Shown in pieces: positions 1 through 7,621 of a stretch of 43,139 nt of DNA. The notes under the pieces were generated by a model, which searched no databases, had not been told where the DNA came from, and saw only the letters and a program-made list of their open reading frames with translations. Origin of the DNA: Candidatus Chloroploca mongolica. Its GTDB lineage: Bacteria > Chloroflexota > Chloroflexia > Chloroflexales > Chloroflexaceae. The stretch is from the NCBI RefSeq assembly GCF_004762035.2, contig NZ_SIJK02000042.1, forward strand, positions 1 to 43,139, written 5' to 3'. Positions within the stretch are counted from its first letter, which is position 1, and every line of letters starts with the position of its first letter. The translations under genes were made by a program, and so were the position numbers.

Positions 1-49
1 TAGGCACGCCGCCAGCGTTCGTCCTGAGCCAGGATCAAACTCTGCGTTG
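1..49 (-). rRNA. rrs: 16S ribosomal RNA, 5' end only (cut by window edge)
   Basis: The reverse complement contains the universal 16S 5' sequence AGAGTTTGATCCTGGCTCAG followed by the conserved ACGAACGCTGGCGGCGTGCC stretch. Transcription runs off the left edge of the window, so only about 49 bases of the gene are present. The exact mature 5' end is estimated by comparison with the E. coli 16S start. The contig probably stops here because rRNA operons are repeated. Confidence 0.95.
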
Positions 50-303
50 AATGGTAAAGCACTGACCAATTGGTCAGGCCCACTCCATTGAATTAAACGT
101 GGACTTGCTGTATTTGCTACTGTGATCTGGTTGTGAAGGTGCCTGCTGAAAACAGACTGGGAAAACAAAACCAGGAAGCCTCAGAATGCTCTGAGTTCCT
201 GGCGACGTCTCTGACCAATACATCAGCGCGGTTCGCTCGGTTGTTGTCTCCACTTGTCCTGGTCTGCATTGCCTTTCGGCAAGCGAGGCCTTGTTCGTTT
301 CAG
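50..303 (-). other. 16S rRNA leader region with two hairpins
   Basis: This is the gene-free stretch between the rRNA promoter and the 16S start. Two clear hairpins are visible. At 171-202 the arms CCAGGAA and CTCAGA pair with TCTGAG and TTCCTGG. At 269-282 the minus strand reads TTGCC-GAAA-GGCAA, a GNRA tetraloop. There is also a GACCAATTGGTC palindrome near 63-74. Such structures are expected in pre-rRNA leaders (processing and antitermination), but I found no convincing boxA. No open reading frame is credible here. Confidence 0.6.
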
Positions 304-310
304 CCCTGAC

Positions 311-339
311 AGTATATCACCGTGGCAAGAAGTTGTCAA
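311..339 (-). promoter_or_regulatory. rRNA operon promoter (sigma-70 type)
   Basis: On the minus strand a perfect -35 TTGACA (339-334) is followed after exactly 17 bases by TATACT (316-311), five of six matches to the -10 consensus. Transcription would start near 303 and run into the 16S gene. A near-consensus promoter fits a ribosomal operon. Confidence 0.8.
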
Positions 340-368
340 GTATGTATTTTAGAGCTTTGTGAGCGGGA

Positions 369-400
369 TTGACGTACGATATTAATAGATGTGCTACAAT
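369..400 (+). promoter_or_regulatory. Promoter of the ROK-family gene (extended -10)
   Basis: The plus strand carries TGCTACAAT at 392-400, an extended -10 element (TGN-TACAAT). TTGACG at 369-374 lies 20 bases upstream, longer than ideal, so the extended -10 probably does most of the work. The predicted start point near 407 lies downstream of an in-frame ATG at 389 and upstream of the ATG at 443, which helps choose the start codon. Confidence 0.5.
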
Positions 401-442
401 GCAGATGCGTTCAGCTTGGGAGTGCAAGAAAGGAGTCGCCGC

Positions 443-1411
443 ATGGCTACGTTAGAGACGTTGATCCGAGACCGTCTGGCCCATAACCATTGGGGTATCC
501 TTGGTAATCAGGGATATGTGCTCGGGGTCGATCTCGGTAGCTATGGGCTCCGAGTGGCCCTAGCCAACCTGCAACACCATACCTTCCATACTATGTCCAG
601 CGAAGAGGTCAATGAGTCACCTGATGAGGTCGTTGAACGGGTCATTGCAATGGCACGTGCGTTACTGAACGCCCATGAGGTCTCCCCTGATCATCTTGTT
701 CGGGTTGGGGTAGGTTTTGGCGGCCCGGTGGATTTGCGTTTTGGTACGGTTCGACTGGCTCCACGGCAACCCGGCTGGGAAAATTACCCCCTACAGGAAC
801 GCTTTGAACAGGCCTTTGACGCCGTGACCGTGATTGATAATGATGCGAATGTGATTGCCCTTGGTGAAGCAACCTTCGGCGTTGGGGCCGGATGTCAACA
901 TCTTGTCTATCTTCATCTAAGTAGTGGTGTCGGGGGTGGGTTGGTGCTGAATGGCCGCCTGTACCATGGGGCAACGTCGACGGCAGGCGAAATCGGCCAC
1001 GCTGTGGTTGGGCGAGGATGGGACGGTACCGGTCGCCCCGAAACACTCGAAGAACTGGTGTCGATTACTGGCCTCTTGCAGCGCGCGAGACGCTATGGCC
1101 TCGAAACTGATAACCTTGACCAGATCTTTGGAGAGAGTACGATCGGCCGTCGTGTGGTACAAGAGACAGTCGATCTGATCGCTGTGCGCTGTGCACAAAC
1201 GGTGGCACTGATTGATCCTGAGATGATCGTGCTTGGGGGTGTCGTTGTTCGCATTGGTGGCGAGGATTTTGTGCAAGCTATTGCAGAGAAGGTGAACACC
1301 TTCATCGCTCCACAATTTGCACGCCCCTTGCCGGTCGTGGCCTCAGTACTGGGGCCTGAAAGCGTCACCGTCGGTGCCATTGCCAATGCCCTTGATAGCC
1401 TCTCTGATTAA
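443..1411 (+). CDS. ROK-family sugar kinase/regulator-like protein
   Basis: This 322-residue protein has the ROK (repressor, ORF, kinase) fold. An N-terminal phosphate-binding strand GVDLGSYGLRVAL, a GVGFGGPVD segment, the catalytic IDNDANV loop, a glycine-rich HLSSGVGGGLVLNG segment and GEIGH are all visible. There is no N-terminal winged helix, so it looks like the kinase type rather than an XylR-type repressor. The usual zinc-binding motif CxCGxxGC after GEIGH is replaced by GRGWDGTGRPETLEE, with no cysteines, so the family metal site is lost and the substrate is uncertain. I chose the ATG at 443 because AAAGGAG precedes it; an upstream in-frame ATG at 389 lies before the likely transcription start. 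Confidence 0.85.
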   Translation: MATLETLIRDRLAHNHWGILGNQGYVLGVDLGSYGLRVALANLQHHTFHTMSSEEVNESPDEVVERVIAMARALLNAHEVSPDHLVRVGVGFGGPVDLRFGTVRLAPRQPGWENYPLQERFEQAFDAVTVIDNDANVIALGEATFGVGAGCQHLVYLHLSSGVGGGLVLNGRLYHGATSTAGEIGHAVVGRGWDGTGRPETLEELVSITGLLQRARRYGLETDNLDQIFGESTIGRRVVQETVDLIAVRCAQTVALIDPEMIVLGGVVVRIGGEDFVQAIAEKVNTFIAPQFARPLPVVASVLGPESVTVGAIANALDSLSD

Positions 1412-1413
1412 AG

Positions 1414-1442
1414 TTGCAGGGCCATGATGCGCATGGTATAAT
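1414..1442 (+). promoter_or_regulatory. Promoter of the 1537-4722 gene group
   Basis: TTGCAG at 1414-1419 and a perfect TATAAT at 1437-1442 are separated by 17 bases, just after the ROK stop codon. Transcription should begin near 1449, giving a leader of about 90 bases that contains the hairpin at 1495-1520. Confidence 0.7.
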
Positions 1443-1494
1443 TGCGGATTGGTGACTGTTACGCCAAAAATACCGGGATCATGAATCACACTGG

Positions 1495-1520
1495 GCCCTG
1501 CTCGCTCCGATGAGCAGGGC
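1495..1520 (+). promoter_or_regulatory. Leader hairpin before the micro-gene
   Basis: GCCCTGCTC (1495-1503) and GAGCAGGGC (1512-1520) form a perfect 9-bp stem with an 8-base loop. No run of T follows, so it is not a classical terminator. It ends eight bases before the GGAG ribosome site at 1528-1531, so it could affect translation of the micro-gene or stabilise the transcript. Confidence 0.5.
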
Positions 1521-1536
1521 TTAACATGGAGCAGGC

Positions 1537-1686
1537 ATGGATGCAAAAATGATTACCTTTGGCGATACCGCGATGGAGAAACTCCTGCAGTGGTTGCGCT
1601 CGGTAGGTGAACCAAAAGATATAGATGATCTTTTGCGGCAGTATCTCGAAATCCTGAGCAGCTTGGTGATGGAGGAGAACGAATGA
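1537..1686 (+). CDS. Small protein, 49 aa, coupled to the next gene
   Basis: An ATG at 1537, with GGAG five bases upstream, opens a 49-codon frame beginning MDAKMITFGDTAMEKLLQWL. Its TGA (1684-1686) overlaps the ATG of the following gene (1683) in the ATGA arrangement typical of translational coupling. The protein is mostly predicted helix, acidic at the end (MEENE), with no signal peptide, membrane segment or recognisable motif. Its own promoter, ribosome site and coupling make it a credible gene. I do not recognise the family; a partner subunit for the downstream 708-residue protein is an inference. Confidence 0.65.
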   Translation: MDAKMITFGDTAMEKLLQWLRSVGEPKDIDDLLRQYLEILSSLVMEENE

Positions 1687-3809
1687 CCGGCGCACCACCA
1701 ATGGGCACCGTTGAGCAGCACGATCTGGCTAATGAGATCTATCAACTGTTGATCGCCCAGGGGACGTTGTTTGCCCTGCATGCACCGATCCGACAGACCC
1801 TGACCAATCTCACGGAGTTCCTTGCTCTACGCCATCAGTATGACCACGAAACTCTGGCAGTAGCCATTGAGACGGCACTTGAGGCCGATCCACGCTTTAC
1901 CCGTGAGGAAGTTGCTGGTGAGGTGCGTTTTGTGACCTCACGCCACGGGGCGTATATGCCTCGTCAGGACATTGATACCCATTCCTTTCGTCAGCGCCTG
2001 CACGAGCCTGAACATCCGCTGCCAGTTGATGATATTAGCGTCGTTGTTTCAACGTCACGCCCGGCGATTACTTCGGTTGAGCCGGTCTATATCTCTGATT
2101 ACTGGCAGGTTCAGGTTGGCATCGCGCCAGTTGAAGATGGGGGCGATGAAGACGAAGCAGAGACCGGGCAGTTTGTGGCGCCCATTCATGAATCAGTTGC
2201 ATCGATCGACCTTGTGAGTTCACCAGTCGTTCCCTTCGATGAGGGGCTGCCAACAGCCAATGTTGTCACGCTCGCTGAAACGGAACCAGCCATCACCGCC
2301 CAGGCCACAGGGCAACAAGAGGCAGTTGAAACTGAGGTGCTGCGCCCTGACATGCCTCAGACGGTTGTTGAACCAGTTGAGGGAGAGACGATCACGCACG
2401 CACCGGTCACACCGGTCGCACCGGTTGCACCGGTCGCACCAGTCCCGTCAGTGCAAATGCCGCCAGCAGGACGACAAACCATCGATCGTTCAACGATCTT
2501 TACGCTGCCTGATGGCACGATGATCGATCTGCGTCAACCGAGTGCGGCCTTGTTGGCTGAGCATGGGAGCGCGATGGCGCAGCTGTTGGCTGATAAGATC
2601 GAGCAGGACCCCCTCCGCCGCATCGTCAGTTTTGGACGCTACTATTTCCCTGAAGCCAATGTCGTTAATCTGGGGAAGAACGACCTGCGCAAGATCCGTG
2701 AGTATATGCTTGAACGGAATGAGCCCTTGCTTGATGCCGAGTTGATCAACGACGTGTTTTATCATAATGCACGTCAGGCTGATTACGAAGGGCTGCGCTT
2801 TTCGATCAATTACCGGTTGCATCGCGAAAAAGACTTCGAATTTGTTGGCGTCGAGGGTGCTAACCTCTGGTCAACCCGAGGCTTACCCGTGATTGGCGGC
2901 AAACGGATCAAGGCTGCTGAGATGGGACAGATTACCTCGTATCTCGTCGAAGGCTTTGACGATAGTCGCGACAGCATCGATGAAGGAACGGCAACTGAAG
3001 TGACCAGTGTCACGCATCAGTTGACCTTCTTTGAGTGGGAGTATGGGATTATTCCGCTTGATGCAGCCCTGGCAGCATTATTGCCTGGCCCAGTCTTGAG
3101 TGATCAACGCAGTGCCGTGCTTCGCTTTGACTCCCCTCAGCGCTATAGCCAGGTTCTGGTTGAGGTGCGTTATCCCACAGGCAACCGCGGTGGCTGGCTA
3201 CAGGGTCTCGAAGAGTTCTTCCACGAACATCTCGTGCCCAGTGCGCGGGTAACTTTGACGCGCACCGATGAACCGGGGATCTTTACCCTGACCTATGAGG
3301 AAGGCAGTGAGAGTGATGAGCGAATTCTGACCTTCGATGAGAAGAAGAATAAGCTCGGCTTCAACAATGTGACGTTCTATTGCGCGATTGATGAGGAACT
3401 CTTGCCTAGCCAGAGTCGCCTCGGTCGCTTGAATCGTCTCAAGGCTTTCCCTATGGGTGAGCGCCGCAAGGCCGAAATGATCCTGGAACATGTTGCCGAG
3501 GTGATTGGTGAACAGGTGGGGAGCCGCGCTGAACCACAGTATGCCATTACGCTTGACGATTTCTTTGTGGCTTACAATGTGCTACGCCCCGCTTCAAAAA
3601 GGCTCCTCCGCTCGCTCCTCGAGCATAGCCCCGGGTTTGTCGCCGATGAGACAAGGCCCGATCTCTTTACCTATGTCCCGATGACCGGGACGGATGTTGA
3701 AGCGAATGAGGATGAGGATGACGAGCAGCGCGAACCAGAGGTCAGTCGCGCTGATGTACCGCCAACCCGCCGCCGCTATGGTGGGCGGTATGATGAAGAT
3801 GATGAGTAG
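1683..3809 (+). CDS. Large unknown protein with winged-helix-like segments and a Pro/Val linker
   Basis: A soluble, acidic 708-residue protein of a family I do not recognise. Residues 1-85 are helical and end in a strand-rich tail (EVRFVTSRHGAY). About residues 100-256 are low complexity, ending in a VAPVAPVAP-type repeat (about 238-256). Residues about 335-400 (beginning IREYMLERNEPLLDAEL, ending FEFVGVEGANLWSTRG) resemble a HARE-type winged helix, as found in the delta subunit of Firmicute RNA polymerase. About residues 620-666 (ITLDDFFVAYNVL to LFTYVPM) look similar. These readings rest on pattern only. The C terminus is basic then acidic (RRRYGGRYDEDDE). It is coupled to the 49-residue gene upstream and overlaps the HEAT-repeat gene downstream. 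Confidence 0.75.
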   Translation: MTGAPPMGTVEQHDLANEIYQLLIAQGTLFALHAPIRQTLTNLTEFLALRHQYDHETLAVAIETALEADPRFTREEVAGEVRFVTSRHGAYMPRQDIDTHSFRQRLHEPEHPLPVDDISVVVSTSRPAITSVEPVYISDYWQVQVGIAPVEDGGDEDEAETGQFVAPIHESVASIDLVSSPVVPFDEGLPTANVVTLAETEPAITAQATGQQEAVETEVLRPDMPQTVVEPVEGETITHAPVTPVAPVAPVAPVPSVQMPPAGRQTIDRSTIFTLPDGTMIDLRQPSAALLAEHGSAMAQLLADKIEQDPLRRIVSFGRYYFPEANVVNLGKNDLRKIREYMLERNEPLLDAELINDVFYHNARQADYEGLRFSINYRLHREKDFEFVGVEGANLWSTRGLPVIGGKRIKAAEMGQITSYLVEGFDDSRDSIDEGTATEVTSVTHQLTFFEWEYGIIPLDAALAALLPGPVLSDQRSAVLRFDSPQRYSQVLVEVRYPTGNRGGWLQGLEEFFHEHLVPSARVTLTRTDEPGIFTLTYEEGSESDERILTFDEKKNKLGFNNVTFYCAIDEELLPSQSRLGRLNRLKAFPMGERRKAEMILEHVAEVIGEQVGSRAEPQYAITLDDFFVAYNVLRPASKRLLRSLLEHSPGFVADETRPDLFTYVPMTGTDVEANEDEDDEQREPEVSRADVPPTRRRYGGRYDEDDE

Positions 3810-4722
3810 TTCGTCAACTCTTGAGCTTCAATTGAGTCATCTGGGCGATCAAGATCGCCCCCTCGCATATGCAGAACTCAAGTCGCTGGCAGAGCTTGAT
3901 GCCGCAGGGTTCAAGCTCTTCCAAGCGACTTGGCCGACGTTCCCTGCCGAACGCCGGATCGCGATTCTCCGTGCCCTGAACGAACTCGGCGAAGATAATC
4001 TTGACCTCGATTTTCGTCCGATTATGCGTGAATGCCTGCATGATAGCGAGGCTGATGTCCGTGCGACAGCGATTGTCGGGCTGTGGGAAGATGAGTATGA
4101 AACAACAATGGATCAGCTCATTATGCTCATGACCGATGATCGCACAGGGGTTGTACGCGCAACGGCAGCCATCGCCTTGGCCCGTTTTGCCTATCAGGCT
4201 GAAGTTGGGGAGCTTGAGCCAGCCGTGGGTCAACGATTGTTGTCAGCGTTGCTCAACGTCACGATTGATCCAGAACAACCCCTAGAGGTTCGGCGCCGTG
4301 CCATTGAAGGCCTCGGGTATTTTGCTGAATCAAAAGAGGCGCAGGCCGCGATTGGACGCGCCTATGCCCACACCGAACTGGCAATGCGTGAGAGTGCGGT
4401 GCTCGCGATGGGTCGTTCGATGAGGCCAACGTGGCTTCCCTATATCGAGCGTGAATTACAGAGTCCTTCGCCAGCCCTGCGTTATGAGGCGGCACGCGCC
4501 GTCGGTGAGTGTGCAGAGGATGGGCGCCCACTTTTGCCAGCACTCTTGCCCCTGGTTGAGGATGACGATACCGAGATTGCCCTGATGGCAATCTGGGCAC
4601 TTGGTCAGGTTGGTGGGCCAGGAGCCAAGCGTGTGCTTGAACGACTCGTACGTTCGCGTGATGCGGCCCGTCGCGAAGCAGCGACGGATGCGCTCGATGA
4701 GTTGAGTCTCGATGAATTGTAG
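3790..4722 (+). CDS. HEAT-repeat protein
   Basis: About 310 residues made of tandem alpha-helical HEAT repeats. The units ending IVGLWED, RATAAIALARFA, RRAIEGLGYFAES, RESAVLAMGRS, RYEAARAVGECAEDG and ALMAIWALGQVGG recur at roughly 30-40 residue intervals. Such proteins are protein-binding scaffolds; no catalytic motif or signal peptide is present. The frame overlaps the end of the preceding gene. Several in-frame ATGs (3778, 3790, 3793, 3799, 3802) are clustered and the start is uncertain; GATGAAG just upstream favours 3799 or 3802 as well. The overlap implies the two proteins are made together and may form a complex. Confidence 0.8.
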   Translation: MMKMMSSSSTLELQLSHLGDQDRPLAYAELKSLAELDAAGFKLFQATWPTFPAERRIAILRALNELGEDNLDLDFRPIMRECLHDSEADVRATAIVGLWEDEYETTMDQLIMLMTDDRTGVVRATAAIALARFAYQAEVGELEPAVGQRLLSALLNVTIDPEQPLEVRRRAIEGLGYFAESKEAQAAIGRAYAHTELAMRESAVLAMGRSMRPTWLPYIERELQSPSPALRYEAARAVGECAEDGRPLLPALLPLVEDDDTEIALMAIWALGQVGGPGAKRVLERLVRSRDAARREAATDALDELSLDEL

Positions 4723-4755
4723 CAAGCACTCGGTTGACCACACAACGGAAGAGAC

Positions 4756-5565
4756 ATGCCCCTCCACTATACGAGCCTGAAGCAACTGACGCAAGCCTAT
4801 CGCCATCTGGTGCTTTCACCACACCTTGATGATGCGGCGCTATCGTGCGGGAGCATGCTCGCTGGCTTTGCTGCCCGCAAACAGCCAGCCCTGGTCGTCA
4901 ATATTTGTAGTGGAAGCCCACCCCCAACAACCCGCTGGAGCCGTTTTGCCGAGGCGCTGCATAAACAGTGGGCGTTGCCTGCGGCTGAGGCGATGCAGCT
5001 GCGTTTGCAGGAAGATAAGGCAGCGCTCGAGATACTCGGCGTAGATAGTTATCAGCTTGATCTGCTTGATGCGATCTATCGGGTACCTCACGCCTATGTT
5101 GATGATGCAACCCTCTTTGGCACGATTGCCCAAGACGATCCGCTTGGGGGTGAGGTACGGCCACATATCGAGAAGCTGATCGAACGCTTCCCTGATGCCA
5201 CCGTCTATGCCCCTCTCGCCGTGGGTAATCATGTTGATCATCAGGCTGTCTATCGCGTGGCCTCCGAGTTGGCGCGTAACGGGGTGAGCGTTGCGTTCTA
5301 TGAGGATGTGCCATATGTGGCAAAACCAGGTGCCTTTGAAGCACGGATGGCGGTTCTGGGCGGAATAGAGGCATTTACTCCGATCCTAATGCCAGTTGAT
5401 GCGGTGACCCTGGCGCGCAAGCTTGATGCGATCAAGGCGTATCATAGCCAGATCGCAACAGTTTTTGGCGATCTCGCGGCAATGATAGCCACGGTGACGC
5501 ATTATACAGCCTCGCTTGCTGGTGAAGAGAGCAGTGGCGCCGAACGGCTCTGGGTACGACGATGA
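4756..5565 (+). CDS. PIG-L/LmbE-family deacetylase
   Basis: A 269-residue zinc-dependent N-deacetylase-like protein. Near the N terminus the metal and catalytic motif SPHLDDAALSCG matches the family PHxDD signature, and GNHVDHQAV around residue 158 supplies the second histidine group. Members remove acetyl groups from GlcNAc-type sugars attached to lipids, inositol or other carriers; the substrate here cannot be told. Its stop codon overlaps the start of the FemAB-like gene (ATGA), so the two are coupled and may both act on cell-envelope or glycoconjugate building. Confidence 0.85.
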   Translation: MPLHYTSLKQLTQAYRHLVLSPHLDDAALSCGSMLAGFAARKQPALVVNICSGSPPPTTRWSRFAEALHKQWALPAAEAMQLRLQEDKAALEILGVDSYQLDLLDAIYRVPHAYVDDATLFGTIAQDDPLGGEVRPHIEKLIERFPDATVYAPLAVGNHVDHQAVYRVASELARNGVSVAFYEDVPYVAKPGAFEARMAVLGGIEAFTPILMPVDAVTLARKLDAIKAYHSQIATVFGDLAAMIATVTHYTASLAGEESSGAERLWVRR

Positions 5566-6653
5566 TAACGCCAACCCTGCGTACACCAGGCCCTCAGCAA
5601 CGCCAGGGCCTGGCGTTGTTTGAACCAGAACCTTCGGTGTGGGACGCTTTTGTCAAGCAGCATCCCCAGGGAAGCCTGCTGCAGCAACACAACTGGGGAC
5701 AACTGAAGGCTTCGTTCGGTTGGCGCATGCAACGCCTTGCTGTTGTAGGTGCAGATGGCGGCTTGAAAGCCGGCGCGTTGGTGTTGTTCCGTTCGCGCTA
5801 TGGCTTGAGCATTGGCTATACGCCACGCGGCCCGCTCTGGTCAGGCGAATCAGCGATCGATCACCTGCTGCTCAAAGGTCTCGAACGGGTCGCCCGGCGG
5901 GCACGTGCCGTCTTTTTACGGCTCGAACCAAATCTCACCGAGCATGATCCTGCTGCGGCGCAATGGCATACATGGTTTTTGCGCCAGGGCTTGCAACCAG
6001 TGTCAACCATTCAGCCACGTAGTTCGCTTCATGTTGCCCTGACTTGTAGCGAAGAGGCGCTGCGGGCTGCCTGCTCGAAGGGGCATCGGGCCGATATACG
6101 CCGGGCGCAGCGCAATGGGGTGGAAGTACGCATTGGTGATGAAGCTGACCTGATCTCCTTTTTTGCCCTCATGCAGGCGACGGGTACACGGGCACATTTC
6201 AGCGTGCATAGTGCTGACTACTATAGTACCGCCTGGCAACTCTTTCAACCTGATGCCTTGCTGCTCGTGGCCAAGGTTGACGGTGAGCCAGTTGCCGCAC
6301 AGATGGTCTTTGCCGATGCCAGGGCCGGATATTATCTCTACAGCGGAGCCAACGGTGTTGGGATGAAGAGTGGGGCCAATCATCTGCTCACCTGGCATGC
6401 GTTGAACTGGGCGCGTACACGCGGATGTGAGTACTATGATCTCTGGGGTATTCCAGACGCATTCGGTCAAATGATCAATGCGCCTGACGAGATAAGCCGG
6501 GTGGCGCTCGAAGAGGAGGCCCAGGCTGATCCATTGATCGGTGTCTACCGCTTCAAAAAAGGGTTTGGGGGGCGCATTGTGCGCTATCTTCCCGCCTATG
6601 ATCGCATCTTGCTCCCCCCGCTTTACCGTGTGGTGCGCCAACGGATCGACTGA
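5562..6653 (+). CDS. FemAB-like aminoacyl/peptidyl transferase (GNAT fold)
   Basis: A 363-residue protein with the paired GNAT folds of the FemAB/FemX group. Recognisable pieces are GSLLQQHNWGQLKASFGW near the N terminus, the SIGYTPRGPLW segment, the RADIRRAQRNGVEVRI stretch typical of the second domain, and GEPVAAQMVFADARAGYYLYSGA near residue 245. Family members add amino acids to lipid II from aminoacyl-tRNA or act on exopolysaccharide precursors. Translation is coupled to the PIG-L gene by a four-base overlap. The exact acceptor is unknown. Confidence 0.85.
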   Translation: MITPTLRTPGPQQRQGLALFEPEPSVWDAFVKQHPQGSLLQQHNWGQLKASFGWRMQRLAVVGADGGLKAGALVLFRSRYGLSIGYTPRGPLWSGESAIDHLLLKGLERVARRARAVFLRLEPNLTEHDPAAAQWHTWFLRQGLQPVSTIQPRSSLHVALTCSEEALRAACSKGHRADIRRAQRNGVEVRIGDEADLISFFALMQATGTRAHFSVHSADYYSTAWQLFQPDALLLVAKVDGEPVAAQMVFADARAGYYLYSGANGVGMKSGANHLLTWHALNWARTRGCEYYDLWGIPDAFGQMINAPDEISRVALEEEAQADPLIGVYRFKKGFGGRIVRYLPAYDRILLPPLYRVVRQRID

Positions 6654-6661
6654 AGACGATC

Positions 6662-7483
6662 CTACCCTGCAACGATCGCACTGGGAGCCTCATCGCCGTG
6701 GGGAGTGCGTTCATCACTCTGGAGCGCGTATTCGCGTGCCCAGAGTTGAATGCCTTCCCATTCGCGCAAGGCCGCCTCGTGAACGATGTCAGGGCGCCAT
6801 CGTTCTAGAATGTACGGCTGATCGACCGCAGGTGGGTGGTAACTCACCACTGGGATAACGGTAGCCGTATCGCCTTTGCCCCATTCGGTCTCTTCGCCCG
6901 GACCAAGGGGGAGCGCAATTTCATGGAACGTAACCGCTTCGGCATGGGTGGTGCGGTCAATCAGATGATCGGCGAGTTCGCACACCCGACCATGATCGAG
7001 CAGCGCTTTCAATAATTCGTCGGTCATCCGCGAACGCACCGAAAATTGCACCAGACGGAGATAGCCGACCTTGACGAGCGGGCGGAGAAAGCCTCGCACC
7101 GCTAGTTTGCTGCGTTCACCATTGGCCCACCGCAACCCAATACCTGAAGATGCTGTCTCACGTGCATTGCCCCCCGCAAGACTGCCCGCCACCGTTGTGG
7201 CAACTGGCCCACTGGTAATGGGATAAAGCTCGATGCTCTCACCGAAATCCCAGTGCTTGATCACCTCGGCCCCTCCGGGACGCTGGTGCTTGATCTCGCA
7301 CTGGCTAATGCCCGCGTCGCGCAGCGCTTCATCAAGGGCCGCGTCGCGCCCGGCTTCGATGTGAAAACCAATATACGGGCTGAAGCGACCGCTCCCGATG
7401 GTACGCCGAGCAACACTTTTGCCGTTGGCATACTGAAGGGTGGCTGCGTCGTGGATCGTCCGCACTTTGTTACGCCCGATCAT
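6662..7483 (-). CDS. Uncharacterised protein, 273 aa
   Basis: No recognised family. The start is taken at the ATG at 7483 because GAGAGGA lies upstream; an earlier in-frame ATG at 7525 lacks a ribosome site. The sequence is soluble, with blocks such as TIGSGRFSPYIGFHIEAGRD, ISQCEIKHQRPGGAEVIKHW and RSKLAVRGFLRPLVKVGYLR that look conserved rather than random, and no membrane segment or signal peptide. It is convergent with the FemAB-like gene (8-base gap) and has its own near-consensus promoter. The RPGG and arginine-rich blocks could suit nucleic acid binding, but that is a guess. Confidence 0.7.
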   Translation of the reverse strand: MIGRNKVRTIHDAATLQYANGKSVARRTIGSGRFSPYIGFHIEAGRDAALDEALRDAGISQCEIKHQRPGGAEVIKHWDFGESIELYPITSGPVATTVAGSLAGGNARETASSGIGLRWANGERSKLAVRGFLRPLVKVGYLRLVQFSVRSRMTDELLKALLDHGRVCELADHLIDRTTHAEAVTFHEIALPLGPGEETEWGKGDTATVIPVVSYHPPAVDQPYILERWRPDIVHEAALREWEGIQLWAREYALQSDERTPHGDEAPSAIVAG

Positions 7484-7554
7484 GTCCTGGTTCCTCTCGT
7501 GATCATTGCAATACACTGAAAGCATTGAAAAGCATTGTCCGCTCCTTATTTTTC

Positions 7555-7582
7555 ATTGTAGCACAAAAGTTCTTTTTGTCAA
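7555..7582 (-). promoter_or_regulatory. Promoter of the 273-aa unknown gene
   Basis: Minus strand TTGACA (7582-7577) and TACAAT (7560-7555) with a 16-base spacer give a strong sigma-70 promoter. The start point is near 7548, about 65 bases upstream of the ATG. Confidence 0.7.
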
Positions 7583-7585
7583 GAA

Positions 7586-7615
7586 CTGGCACAGAGGCAA
7601 GACCTGTGTCACAAT
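7586..7615 (+). promoter_or_regulatory. Possible promoter of the photolyase gene
   Basis: CTGGCA (7586-7591) and CACAAT (7610-7615) lie 18 bases apart. The start point would fall at about the ATG at 7622, and no Shine-Dalgarno sequence precedes that ATG, so the mRNA may be leaderless. The boxes are weak matches. Confidence 0.3.
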
Positions 7616-7621
7616 AGATCT

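Noticed and set aside
389-442. Upstream ATG for the ROK gene
   Set aside because: It lies before the predicted transcription start and has no ribosome site; AAAGGAG precedes the ATG at 443.
2397-2450. Nine-base tandem repeat as a mobile or satellite element
   Set aside because: It is inside a coding frame and simply encodes a VAP-type linker of the 708-residue protein.
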